DNA from: Actinomycetes bacterium
Lineage (GTDB): Bacteria; Actinomycetota; Acidimicrobiia; Acidimicrobiales; Ilumatobacteraceae
DNA length: 41,656 nt
Reading direction: 5' to 3'
Assembly (NCBI GenBank): GCA_014190095.1
Contig: BJFW01000005.1
Location: 11,417-53,072 of the forward strand
The notes beneath the pieces were generated by a model that did not search any database, was not told the origin of the DNA, and saw only the letters and a program-made list of their open reading frames with translations. A program made the position numbers and the translations under genes. Positions 15,917 through 24,530 of the stretch are shown here, in pieces. Within the stretch, counting starts at the first letter, position 1, and the number at the start of each line of letters is the position of its first letter.

Positions 15917-16156
15917 TTACGCGGTATGACGACGCTGACGTAACATTTTGCGGCGGTCGCGAGCCGTTGCACCACCCCATACACCTTGTTGTTCGCGCGT
16001 TTCCAATGCATAATCAAGACACGCTATGCGAACTACGCATTGTTCGCATACTGATAAAGCGAACTCGGCGTGGTCTTCGTTTTCGGGGTAGAAGATTTCA
16101 GCATCGAGTCCCTGGCAAGCACCTTTGCTACGCCACGCCACATCTGCTATCGCCAT
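15917..16156 (-). CDS. WhiB-family Fe-S transcriptional regulator
   Basis: A 79-residue WhiB-like protein. The four cluster-binding cysteines are Cys14 (GACQG), Cys37, Cys40 and Cys46 (VCEQCVVRIAC), followed by the turn GVWGG (58-62) and a basic DNA-binding tail ARDRRKMLRQRRH. Wbl proteins are found in Actinomycetota and their phages, bind a [4Fe-4S] cluster sensing redox or NO, and work with sigma factor region 4. AAGGGGG lies about six bases before the ATG. It heads the long minus-strand series with trpD 12 bases downstream. The exact subclass (WhiB1, WhiB2 etc.) is not resolved by eye. Confidence 0.95.
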   Translation of the reverse strand: MAIADVAWRSKGACQGLDAEIFYPENEDHAEFALSVCEQCVVRIACLDYALETREQQGVWGGATARDRRKMLRQRRHTA

Positions 16157-16271
16157 GCACGGCCCCCTTTTGCCAAATGCTGACTACTTCCCCGCGGGTG
16201 ACTGTAGAACGGCGCTAGGCGTCCATGCCAATTTGCTTATTTGGCCCAATACGGGCTTGGCATTAGGGCAA

Positions 16272-17579
16272 TTAGATCTCTTCTGTAAATCCATATGCAC
16301 GAGCAATTACTTGCAGTGGGTGCACGGGTTGGTTTCCAGTTTGTTCGCTAATTGCAATATTGGCTAGATGACAATCGCCCGTCACGATGTCCCCACTTGC
16401 TTCGGCAATCAAACGTCCGAGCTTGTCGGCAATTGGCATTGATAAGTGAGCGTTCTTTGCGCGCATTCCCCACATGCCGTCAGTTCCTGAACACTGCTGC
16501 ACGACCTTGATCCTTGCGCCAGTGAGCTTCATAAGGTCACGACTCTTCAAACCAATATTTTGCGCACGCAAGTGGCAAGGCGTGTGATACGTAACCGTGT
16601 CGAGAAGAGTTCCCCTGAAATCAGTGTCGAGTGACTTGCCTTCTGTATTGTGCAACTTCATCAAATATTCAGCAGTGTCGTATGTGTGTTCTGAGACCGT
16701 CATGGCATCGGGGCCACCAACATAATCAACATAATCTTTCTTCAAGATGTAACTGCAGGTTGGCTGCGGAACGACAATGTCTTTACCAGCGCGAACATCT
16801 TTCACTAGTTCGGAAACGTTTCTGGCTGCAATTTTGGTGAAGGTATCCATGTCGCCCGAGTGCAAATACGGCGCCCCACAGCAACTGGTGGTGCTGGAGA
16901 GCGAACACGAAATGCCATTGTGCTCGTAAACCTTTACCAAGTCGTGCCCAATACGCGGGTTTGCGTACTCCACAAGACACGTCGGGAAGATCGCAACATC
17001 GCCCTGCAACTTTGTGAAGCGAATCTGTGGACGCCTCGTGAACCAAGTAGTGAAGCGCTGCTTTGCGAATGGTGGCAGCAAGCGCACACTTGAAATGCCT
17101 GCAGTTTTTTCGACAACTTTGCGGATGAGAGATCCGCGCTTGGCACTCATGAATACATTGCTGATCACTCCAGCCGTTGTTGCCAATTTTCCCACTACAT
17201 CGGTATGGCCCATGACTGCTGTGGTGATCTTGTCGCGAACAGTCACCTGTCCATTGGCGCGGCGCATAGCGTGTGTGCGAAGCATGAGGCGAGGGAAGTC
17301 AATTGCCCGCTCGTGAAGTTCTGGAATATACGGACACGCGACATAACACAATTTGCACTGGAAGCATTCATCAGCAACATGATCTTGCTGAGCAGGCGTC
17401 ATTCTTCCAGAGTCTTGATCTTCATGTGCATCAATGTACGAAAAAAGCGTTGGAAAGGAAGGACAAAATTCAGTGCACAAACGACACCCGTGGCATAGGT
17501 CGTATACGCGCGCTAGTTCATTGCGCGTGTCTGCCTCATCAAGATAAAGCGGGTGATGTGGATCGTAAATTGTCGTCAT
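16272..17579 (-). CDS. GlpC/HdrD-like Fe-S oxidoreductase (two 4Fe-4S motifs plus CCG domains)
   Basis: A 435-residue protein with an N-terminal ferredoxin-like pair of clusters (Cys29, 32, 35, 39 and Cys72, 75, 78, 82) and two C-terminal cysteine-rich (CCG-type) domains containing TSCCGAPYLHSGD and TPCHLRAQ with QQCSGTDGMWG. This layout is that of GlpC, the electron-transfer subunit of anaerobic glycerol-3-phosphate dehydrogenase, and of heterodisulfide-reductase-like subunits. It probably relays electrons to the quinone pool or to thiols; the partner dehydrogenase is not certain. It follows rubrerythrin with 3 bases between, and the divergent gene beyond that is glpD. Confidence 0.85.
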   Translation of the reverse strand: MTTIYDPHHPLYLDEADTRNELARVYDLCHGCRLCTEFCPSFPTLFSYIDAHEDQDSGRMTPAQQDHVADECFQCKLCYVACPYIPELHERAIDFPRLMLRTHAMRRANGQVTVRDKITTAVMGHTDVVGKLATTAGVISNVFMSAKRGSLIRKVVEKTAGISSVRLLPPFAKQRFTTWFTRRPQIRFTKLQGDVAIFPTCLVEYANPRIGHDLVKVYEHNGISCSLSSTTSCCGAPYLHSGDMDTFTKIAARNVSELVKDVRAGKDIVVPQPTCSYILKKDYVDYVGGPDAMTVSEHTYDTAEYLMKLHNTEGKSLDTDFRGTLLDTVTYHTPCHLRAQNIGLKSRDLMKLTGARIKVVQQCSGTDGMWGMRAKNAHLSMPIADKLGRLIAEASGDIVTGDCHLANIAISEQTGNQPVHPLQVIARAYGFTEEI

Positions 17580-17582
17580 TGC

Positions 17583-18002
17583 TTAAGCAATGCTCCTCAG
17601 GCCCTCTGCGAAGCGGCCTGCATGGCTCTTCTCAGTGCGAGCAATATTTTCAAACCAGTCAGCAATTTCGATAAAGCCCTCTTCACGAGCAGTCTTTGCA
17701 AAACTTGGGTACATCTGGGTGTACTCATAGGTTTCACTCGCAATTGAAGACTTCAGGTTCTGCTCGGTATCACCAATTGGTTTCCCCGATGTTGGGTCAC
17801 TTACTTCTGCGAGAAATTCAAGGTGACCAAGTGCGTGACCCGTTTCGCCGTCTGCAACGTTTCTAAACAATCCAGCTACGTCTGGGAATCCTTCTATGTC
17901 TGCCTGCTGTGCGAACCACAAGTAACGACGATTTGCTTGGCTGTCGCGTGCAAATGCCTCTTTAAGATTTTCATATGTGTGGGTACCTTCGAGGCCTGCC
18001 AT
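17583..18002 (-). CDS. Rubrerythrin (erythrin-type, no rubredoxin domain)
   Basis: A 139-residue diiron four-helix protein. The sequence starts [20 protein letters not shown] with the helix [19 protein letters not shown], then [14 protein letters not shown] and, in the last helix, [16 protein letters not shown]; the Glu and His residues in these helices are the expected metal ligands. Classical rubrerythrins carry a C-terminal rubredoxin-like zinc/iron domain, which is missing here. The family reduces hydrogen peroxide using electrons from a partner. The ATG at 18002 is preferred over the one at 18017 because GGAGG lies eight bases before it. The Fe-S protein 3 bases downstream is a plausible electron donor. 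Confidence 0.92.
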   Translation of the reverse strand: MAGLEGTHTYENLKEAFARDSQANRRYLWFAQQADIEGFPDVAGLFRNVADGETGHALGHLEFLAEVSDPTSGKPIGDTEQNLKSSIASETYEYTQMYPSFAKTAREEGFIEIADWFENIARTEKSHAGRFAEGLRSIA

Positions 18003-18100
18003 GAACTTTTCCTCCATTGTTTAATTTTGCTTGCGAAAGCATGATGGTCAGAATATGGCGGAAAAGTGAGCAAAGTGTCTTCCGATCGGGGCATTGCGTT

Positions 18101-18112
18101 TAGGCTAATTCG
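18101..18112 (+). promoter_or_regulatory. -10 element of leaderless glpD promoter
   Basis: TAGGCT, then AATTCG, then the GTG start at 18113, with no Shine-Dalgarno. The 110-base gap to the rubrerythrin start must hold promoters for both directions. Confidence 0.5.
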
Positions 18113-19777
18113 GTGAACTTCGACCGCAAGGCCAACATTGAACGCCTCAAAAGCGAGCAATTTGATGTGTTGGTTATTGGTGGTGGCATAACTGGAGTTG
18201 GGGTCGCTCTAGATGCCGCCTCACGTGGGCTGCGAACCGCTCTCGTCGAAAAAGACGATTTCTCGTCGGGCACGTCTTCAAAGAGCAGCAAACTCATCCA
18301 TGGTGGCTTGCGCTATTTACAACAGGGTGAGATCGGCCTGGTGTACGAAGCACTGCATGAGCGCCAGCGTCTACGGAAAAACGCTCCTCACCTTGTGCAC
18401 ATACTCCCCTTTATGATTCCAATCCTCACTAAGGACGGAGTTGTCTCCCGGAAAATTGCTCGTGCACTTGGAAGTGCTTTGTGGATGTACGACCTAACTG
18501 GTGGCTGGCGCATTGGAAAGTTTCACCGTCGATTGAAGGCCAAAGCCGCGCACACGCATTTGCCAACCATGCCCTTTGAAAAACTTGGAAGTGCCTACTT
18601 GTATTACGACGCTGCAGCCGATGACTCACGCTTGTGTGTTGCAGTTGCCCGCACAGCGGCGCAACACGGTGCCGCAATCGCAAATCAATGCTCTGTAACA
18701 AAGATTGTCCATGATGATGCGGGCGTAGCCCGTGGAGCAATTGTTCAACCAACCGATGGCGATCCATTCACTGTTCGTGCAACCACAGTGGTGAATGCTG
18801 CCGGAGTTTGGGCAGACAATGTTCGACAAGCAGATGAGGGAAACAACCCTCATAGCATTCGCCCCGCAAAGGGAATTCACATCACTGTTCCCTGGAATAA
18901 AGTTCAAAACGACATCGCAATTGTTATTCCTGTGCGCCGCGATAAGCGCAGTTTGTTTGTCGTACCGTGGATTCCAAACGCTGATGGTACATATCAGTAC
19001 ACATACGTTGGAACTACCGATACTGATTTTGCTGGTGGTGTAGATGAATCACAAACCAGTGCAGAAGATATCCACTACGTATTGGAAGCTTTGAACCAAT
19101 CAATTACCACCAATGTCACGGTCGACGATGTAACCGCTGTGTGGTCTGGACTTCGACCACTCGTGCGCAACGAGGACGGATCAACCGCAAAAGGTAAGAC
19201 TGCTGACCTGTCGCGTAAGCACAAAGTGAAAGTTTCGCCATCTGGTGTCATTTCAATTATGGGCGGCAAGCTCACCACATACCGCAAGATGTCAGAGCAC
19301 ACGGTTGACGAAGTAGTAAAACACACAGGTAAGGCCAAAAAATGTAGGACGAAAAATCTTCAGTTCATTGGCGCTAAAGGTTTCAAGTCATCGATGCTCA
19401 ATGGCGTGGACGCTCATTTGGCAAAACGCTTTGGTAGTGAACTCAACAAACTGAAGGAATTGATCTCACAAGATCCTTCACTTGGGGAACCGCTTGTTAC
19501 TGGTCTTCCCTATTTGCGTGCCGAGGCCGTATTCGCTTGTCGCAATGAAATGGCGCTCACTCTTGATGACATCTTGTCGCGCCGCACCCGCGCACGCATC
19601 ATTAATCGCAATGCAACCCTTGCCAGCGCTCGCAAAGTGGCCGAACTGATGGCGACCGAGCTGCATTGGGACTCAGCCGAGATCGACCGTCAAGTAGCCC
19701 TTTTCGTGGATTCATGTTCACGCGAGGAAGCTGCTGGAATGGTAAGCGAAGCCGAATTCTTGGCATCTGTTCAGTAG
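18113..19777 (+). CDS. glpD: FAD-dependent glycerol-3-phosphate dehydrogenase
   Basis: A 554-residue flavoprotein that oxidises sn-glycerol 3-phosphate to dihydroxyacetone phosphate, feeding electrons to quinone at the membrane. Seen are the FAD-binding VIGGGITGVGVALDAASRG (21-39), SSGTSSKSSKLIHGGLRYLQ, the substrate-domain VVNAAGVWAD, and the C-terminal DAO_C-like region with RRTRARIINRNATLA. The length fits aerobic GlpD (about 500-560). The start is GTG with a leaderless -10. It is the first gene of a plus-strand set with an AGPS-like enzyme and an FGGY kinase, which together handle glycerol, G3P and DHAP. Confidence 0.94.
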   Translation: MNFDRKANIERLKSEQFDVLVIGGGITGVGVALDAASRGLRTALVEKDDFSSGTSSKSSKLIHGGLRYLQQGEIGLVYEALHERQRLRKNAPHLVHILPFMIPILTKDGVVSRKIARALGSALWMYDLTGGWRIGKFHRRLKAKAAHTHLPTMPFEKLGSAYLYYDAAADDSRLCVAVARTAAQHGAAIANQCSVTKIVHDDAGVARGAIVQPTDGDPFTVRATTVVNAAGVWADNVRQADEGNNPHSIRPAKGIHITVPWNKVQNDIAIVIPVRRDKRSLFVVPWIPNADGTYQYTYVGTTDTDFAGGVDESQTSAEDIHYVLEALNQSITTNVTVDDVTAVWSGLRPLVRNEDGSTAKGKTADLSRKHKVKVSPSGVISIMGGKLTTYRKMSEHTVDEVVKHTGKAKKCRTKNLQFIGAKGFKSSMLNGVDAHLAKRFGSELNKLKELISQDPSLGEPLVTGLPYLRAEAVFACRNEMALTLDDILSRRTRARIINRNATLASARKVAELMATELHWDSAEIDRQVALFVDSCSREEAAGMVSEAEFLASVQ

Positions 19778-19781
19778 TCCG

Positions 19782-19793
19782 TAATCTCTTGGC
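19782..19793 (+). promoter_or_regulatory. -10 element of internal leaderless promoter before the AGPS-like gene
   Basis: TAATCT, then CTTGGC, then the ATG at 19794. It lies in the 16-base gap after glpD and would allow separate expression of the next two genes. Confidence 0.45.
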
Positions 19794-21287
19794 ATGACCC
19801 AGCCAACTGAACCAATTGAGTTTGCAGTTGCTGCCGACGAAATTACTGAGCGCTTTGCTGCAGACTCAACACTTTCATCTGCAGTGTTAGACGATCTTCA
19901 CAAGATTTGTACCACAAACACTGAAGCACAATCGCTCGCAGAACATGGACGCGACTGGTGGCCTCTTGCAATGCATTGGGCTCTGCAGGGTAAAACACCG
20001 CGCAAACCCGGCGCAGTGTGCACACCGAAAACCACTGAACAGGTCGCAGATTTAGTTGCATTATGCAACAAGCACAATTTGCCACTCACCGTTGCTGGTG
20101 GTCGAAGTGGCGTTTGTGGCTCTGCTGTACCGCTGTATGGCGGTATTGTTCTTGACGTCACTGCAATGCAGGGAATTATTTCTGTCGATCAGGTTTCAGG
20201 AATTGTTGAAGTTCTTCCAGGGACGTTTGGTCCTGATTTCGAAAGTGAATTGCAATCAAAGTACGCACTTACCGTTGGACACTTTCCACAATCGTTTGAT
20301 ATTTCAACAGTTGGCGGTTGGGTCGCATGCAGAGGCGCTGGTCAGTACTCGACGCGCTACGGGAAAATTGAAGACATGGTGGTCGGCCTTGAGGTTGTGC
20401 TCGCAAACGGCGAAGTTGTTCGCACAGGTGGTGCGCCAGCTTCAGCAATTGGGCCTGACCTCACTTCACTGTTCGTTGGAAGTGAGGGAACACTCGGCGT
20501 CATCACCAAGGTGTGGTTGCGTGCTCATCCTGTACCGCAGTTTCAAGCGCGTGCTTCGTATATCTTCCCGTCATTTGCCGACGGCGTAAATGCTTGTCGA
20601 GACTCGGTGCGCAATGGCGCAACACCTGCCGTACTTCGGTTGTATGACGAAATTGAAAGTAAACGTTCGCACGGGCTAGACGGCACACAATGCACGCTGC
20701 TCGTACTTGACGAAGGCGACGAGCGTTTAGTGAAGGCAACCCTTGACGTTGTTCGCGAGTCGGTCATGAGTAATCGTGGCAAAGTTGGCGACATCGAACT
20801 GGTTGAGAGGTGGCTGCATCATCGCAACGACACCAGCGGGCTGCAGGCACTGACGCGCAAGGGCTACATCGTGGACACCATGGAGGTTTCGGCACCATGG
20901 TCAAAGCTTGAATCCATCTTTAGCGGAGTTCGCACCGCGTTCATGTCTGCGACAGGAGCTCGCTCTGCGTCGTGTCACCTTTCGCACAGTTACCTAGACG
21001 GCGCATGCTTGTACTTCACCTTTGCTGGAGACAAAACCGAAACGGTAGAAGAGCACTACATCGCCATGTGGAATGCGGGTCAACGAGAAGCAATCAAACT
21101 TGGGGCAAGTGTTTCGCACCACCATGGCATCGGCATTAATCGCGCCAGGTTCATGCAGGAATCCCTTGGTAACGCCATGCAATTGCTGCAGGGCCTAAAG
21201 AATACGTTGGATCCAAAAGATCTGTTGAACCCAGGAAAAATTGGCCTCACTTCACAGCGCAACAACAAAAAGCCGGTCTGGCCATGA
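19794..21287 (+). CDS. FAD-binding oxidase, alkyl-DHAP synthase-like
   Basis: A 497-residue VAO-fold flavoprotein. FAD-domain motifs are PLTVAGGRSGVCG, TVGGWVACRGAGQYSTRYG and FVGSEGTLGVITKVWLR. The sequence GHFPQSFDISTVGGW and the histidine cluster SHHHGIG (His442-444) closely resemble alkyldihydroxyacetonephosphate synthase (AGPS), which replaces the acyl chain of acyl-DHAP with a fatty alcohol to form the ether bond of ether lipids. The C-terminus DPKDLLNPGKIG is common to the family. It sits 16 bases after glpD and overlaps the kinase by 4 bases. A glycolate or lactate oxidase-type enzyme is the alternative, but the HHHGxG motif favours AGPS. Confidence 0.83.
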   Translation: MTQPTEPIEFAVAADEITERFAADSTLSSAVLDDLHKICTTNTEAQSLAEHGRDWWPLAMHWALQGKTPRKPGAVCTPKTTEQVADLVALCNKHNLPLTVAGGRSGVCGSAVPLYGGIVLDVTAMQGIISVDQVSGIVEVLPGTFGPDFESELQSKYALTVGHFPQSFDISTVGGWVACRGAGQYSTRYGKIEDMVVGLEVVLANGEVVRTGGAPASAIGPDLTSLFVGSEGTLGVITKVWLRAHPVPQFQARASYIFPSFADGVNACRDSVRNGATPAVLRLYDEIESKRSHGLDGTQCTLLVLDEGDERLVKATLDVVRESVMSNRGKVGDIELVERWLHHRNDTSGLQALTRKGYIVDTMEVSAPWSKLESIFSGVRTAFMSATGARSASCHLSHSYLDGACLYFTFAGDKTETVEEHYIAMWNAGQREAIKLGASVSHHHGIGINRARFMQESLGNAMQLLQGLKNTLDPKDLLNPGKIGLTSQRNNKKPVWP

Positions 21288-22729
21288 GCATTCTCGTCAT
21301 TGATGTAGGAACTACAGGACTTCGCGCAGCGGTTGTGCGCAACGACGGAAGTGTTGCGCACTTGAACTACGAACTGTGCTCGCCTACATCCCCCTTCGCT
21401 GGATTGGTGGAGTTTGATGCGATTGCAATGCGCGATGCCGTGCTTCGGGTTGCGCACAAAACACTCTCAGCGTCAGGAAAAGTTGATGCAGTAGGCATCA
21501 CCACGCAGCGCGCATCAACGGTGGTATGGGACGCCAACACTGGTTTGCCAATTGGTCCTTCGTTGTCATGGCAGGACTTGCGAACGGTTGGCGAATGCAT
21601 CACCGCAAAGGTTGAACACCATCTCACGCTCGCACCAAATCAAACTGCAACAAAGGCTTCATGGATGTTGAAGAACTACTTCATCCCTTCAGGCGCAGAC
21701 ATTCGGGTAGGCACAGTAGATACGTGGGTTGCATATGTGCTGTCTAACGGTGCTCTTCATGTGACCGATCACTCCAATGCAGCAGTAACTGGACTGCTCG
21801 ATCCACTCACCCAGTCGTGGTCACAACGTTCGCTGTCACTCATGGGTATTGATGAATCAATGTTGCCGACCGTTATCACGTCGAGCGGTGTGATCGGTAA
21901 CGCAACAGCACTTGCTGGTGCGCCGCCAATTGCAAGCATGATCGGAGATCAGCAAGGATCGCTCATCGGTCAAGGTTGCATTGAACCCGGCAAGACAAAA
22001 ATTACATTCGGCACGGGCGGTATGCTCGACATTTTCACTGGCGCTATCGCGCCAACTTCTGCACAACGCAGCACAGGTGGAACGTTTCCGATCATCGCAT
22101 ATAGCGATGCACATTCCATGAATTGGGGTGCCGAGGCAATCATGTTGTCGGCTGGAACAAACATTGATTGGCTCTGCAACGATATGCACCTCATTGACAC
22201 TCCAGAGCAAAGTCATGAAGTTGCCGCACAGTGCGAGACAACAGAAGGCGTTGTGTACGTTCCAGCACTTCTTGGACTTGGCACACCGCGATGGGATTAC
22301 GGTGCACGCGGTTCGTTTTTTGGTATTACTCGTGGAACTTCACGCAGCCACATTGTTCGCGCCGTACTTGAAGGCATTGCTCACCGGGGAACCGACCTCA
22401 TTGAAGCCGCTGAAACCGATTCGGGACTCACCACCTCATCGGTGCGCATCGACGGTGGCATGAGCAAGAACCCCACCTTTGTCCAGGCTCTCGCCAACGC
22501 CTCCCAGCGCCCCATTGAAGTGTCTCCCGTCACCGAAGCAACCACCCTTGGTGCCGCATTTTTAGCGGGTGTCGCGGTAGGAACCTGGAAATCCCTCTCT
22601 GATGCCGTGAGTACGTGGTCTCCGGCCGCTGTTGTAGCTCCAGATAAGGCCTTGAACCGCGCACAATGGAACGAGGCAGTGAACCGCACGTCTGGTTGGA
22701 TACCTGAGTTATCGGCTCTTGACTTCTAG
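21284..22729 (+). CDS. FGGY-family carbohydrate kinase, probably glycerol kinase-like
   Basis: A 481-residue ATP-dependent sugar/polyol kinase. The N-terminal LVIDVGTTGLRAAVVRNDGS is the phosphate-1 loop, GITTQRASTVVWD and SLSWQDLRT resemble the glycerol kinase active site, ITFGTGGMLDIF is the phosphate-2 loop, and VRIDGGMSKNPTFVQALAN is the second FGGY signature. The product overlaps the AGPS-like gene by 4 bases (ATGA), so coupled translation is likely. The neighbourhood with glpD supports glycerol as substrate, giving glycerol 3-phosphate, but the sequence differs enough from canonical GlpK that another polyol is possible. Confidence 0.85.
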   Translation: MSILVIDVGTTGLRAAVVRNDGSVAHLNYELCSPTSPFAGLVEFDAIAMRDAVLRVAHKTLSASGKVDAVGITTQRASTVVWDANTGLPIGPSLSWQDLRTVGECITAKVEHHLTLAPNQTATKASWMLKNYFIPSGADIRVGTVDTWVAYVLSNGALHVTDHSNAAVTGLLDPLTQSWSQRSLSLMGIDESMLPTVITSSGVIGNATALAGAPPIASMIGDQQGSLIGQGCIEPGKTKITFGTGGMLDIFTGAIAPTSAQRSTGGTFPIIAYSDAHSMNWGAEAIMLSAGTNIDWLCNDMHLIDTPEQSHEVAAQCETTEGVVYVPALLGLGTPRWDYGARGSFFGITRGTSRSHIVRAVLEGIAHRGTDLIEAAETDSGLTTSSVRIDGGMSKNPTFVQALANASQRPIEVSPVTEATTLGAAFLAGVAVGTWKSLSDAVSTWSPAAVVAPDKALNRAQWNEAVNRTSGWIPELSALDF

Positions 22730-22738
22730 ATTGTTAGC

Positions 22739-22760
22739 GCCCCATTAGGGCAAGTTTTGT
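22739..22760 (+). terminator. Weak candidate terminator after the FGGY kinase gene
   Basis: A GCCC-CATTA-GGGC hairpin (22739-22751) followed by AAGTTTTGT. The stem is only 4 base pairs, so this may be chance. Confidence 0.25.
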
Positions 22761-22784
22761 CAGTACTTGGAAAGGAACATTCAC

Positions 22785-23333
22785 GTGACCACAGCGCAAG
22801 CACGCTTACCGCGTAGCACGCCACCAGCACAACCAACAGAAGTTGATAAACAACTGTTGTTGTTTTCGCAAGGTGTTGAGTTAGCCGCACGCGACCTGTA
22901 CAAGAAGGCTCTTGAATCAGCAAAGTACTCGGACGATGAAGTGGCAATGCTGACCATGTTTGGCGAACACCACAACACATACGCCCAGGCGATAAACGGT
23001 CTCATCGGTAAAGTTGCAACGAACAAGCGAAACGATGCGTTGTACGCAACTCACGTTGGCCAACTTGCTTCAGCCCAGTCGGCATATGCAGCGCTTCAGT
23101 CGCTTGAAAACACCGTGGCTGCAACGAATACCGACATTCTCGGCCAACTGCTCGGCATTGATGCAGCCCGAATACTTGCTTCCATCATCACCACCGAAGC
23201 TCGCATGGCTGCCGTATTCGGAACGCTTCCTGCTCTTAGTCTCACCTCTGCACTTAACTCAAGTGCAAATTCACTTGCGCCGATCATTGCCCAAGCCACT
23301 GAGACAACAACTGAAACGTCGGTATCAGAATGA
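22785..23333 (+). CDS. Ferritin-like domain protein, cytosolic form
   Basis: A 182-residue helical protein starting at the GTG at 22785, where AAGGA lies about six bases upstream; an in-frame TTG at 22767 is unlikely. Its helices carry the ferritin-like pattern seen in its neighbour: FSQGVELAARDLYKKALES with Glu, then MFGEHHNTYAQAINGLIG, and a later Glu in IITTEARMAAVFG. It has no signal peptide. The ligand set for a diiron centre looks partial, so metal binding is uncertain. It overlaps the next gene by 4 bases, and the two look like products of a duplication. Confidence 0.75.
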   Translation: MTTAQARLPRSTPPAQPTEVDKQLLLFSQGVELAARDLYKKALESAKYSDDEVAMLTMFGEHHNTYAQAINGLIGKVATNKRNDALYATHVGQLASAQSAYAALQSLENTVAATNTDILGQLLGIDAARILASIITTEARMAAVFGTLPALSLTSALNSSANSLAPIIAQATETTTETSVSE

Positions 23334-24136
23334 ACAACATTTCACGTCGTGATGCGCTCCGCGTTGGCGGACTTTCAGTTTTCGGCGCTGCATTTCTTGC
23401 AGCGTGTGGCAAGCAATCGGGTGTAGTCGGTAGCTCGAACATTTTGAGCGAAGGTGTAGTACCTCCGACAACTGCTCTTCCAGCAGGAATTGTCACCGAC
23501 GTAGTACTGCTTCGCACGGCCGCTTCGCTTGAGTACAACGCAATCGATACTTACAACGCAGTTCTTGAAGGCGGTCTCCTCACAGGTGATTACGCAAAAT
23601 TGACCGATGCAGTGAAACGATTCCGCGACGATCACCAAGCACATGCCGATGCAGTAAACCAACTTGTTGTTGCTTCGGGTGGCAAAGCCCATACATGCGC
23701 AAACACTCGAATTGACTCGCTATACATTCAACCTGCGCTTGCATTGGTAACAGCAAGCGACAACCCAGACATGAGTAAAGACGTCGTTGCGCTCGCACAC
23801 GCTTTGGAGAATCTTGCAACGCAGACATACCAAGGAGTAGTCGCTTCACTGACAGCCCCTAGCCTTCGTGCTGATGCAATTCGAGTTGCCCAAGATGAAG
23901 CGCGTCACGCTGTTGTGCTTGCACAGGTTCTCAATGGTGGGTACGCATCCGTCGGACCGACAACCAACGCAGCCACGGGCAAACCAAACATTGCATCCGT
24001 GCCGTCCGCCTACGGTTCGCTCTCAAGCGTTCTATTGCAAGTTGGCGCGCCAAACGCTGACGGCGTAAAAACCTCATTGACGCTTGAAACACCAAGCCTC
24101 AATGGCTTGATCTACGACTACGTCGACTGCCAATAA
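23330..24136 (+). CDS. Exported ferritin-like lipoprotein (Tat signal)
   Basis: A 268-residue protein. The N-terminus shows an SRRDALR twin-arginine motif (Arg6-Arg7), a hydrophobic stretch and a lipobox LAAC ending at Cys26, predicting Tat export and lipid anchoring outside the membrane. The mature part has ferritin-like helices: ASLEYNAIDTYNAVLEGG, FRDDHQAHADAVNQLV, ALENLATQTYQGVVA and DEARHAVVLAQVL, with Glu and His in ligand-like positions. Tat export fits a protein that folds with a metal cofactor before export. It overlaps the cytosolic paralogue by 4 bases. Function is unknown; iron or peroxide handling at the cell surface is a guess. Confidence 0.82.
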   Translation: MNNISRRDALRVGGLSVFGAAFLAACGKQSGVVGSSNILSEGVVPPTTALPAGIVTDVVLLRTAASLEYNAIDTYNAVLEGGLLTGDYAKLTDAVKRFRDDHQAHADAVNQLVVASGGKAHTCANTRIDSLYIQPALALVTASDNPDMSKDVVALAHALENLATQTYQGVVASLTAPSLRADAIRVAQDEARHAVVLAQVLNGGYASVGPTTNAATGKPNIASVPSAYGSLSSVLLQVGAPNADGVKTSLTLETPSLNGLIYDYVDCQ

Positions 24137-24150
24137 CTCGCCCGTACACT
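24122..24150 (+). promoter_or_regulatory. Putative rnpB promoter
   Basis: GTCGAC (24122-24127), a 17-base spacer and TACACT (24145-24150) lie about 10 bases before the RNA start, overlapping the last codons of the ferritin-like gene. Confidence 0.35.
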
Positions 24151-24160
24151 TACCTCGACG

Positions 24161-24521
<361 letters not shown>

Positions 24522-24530
24522 GTCACTTAA

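Noticed and set aside
16225-16263. ATGCCAA...TTGGCAT inverted repeat upstream of whiB
   Set aside because: It has a 25-base loop, no U-tract and no clear link to the start of whiB; it could be chance or a weak bidirectional terminator.
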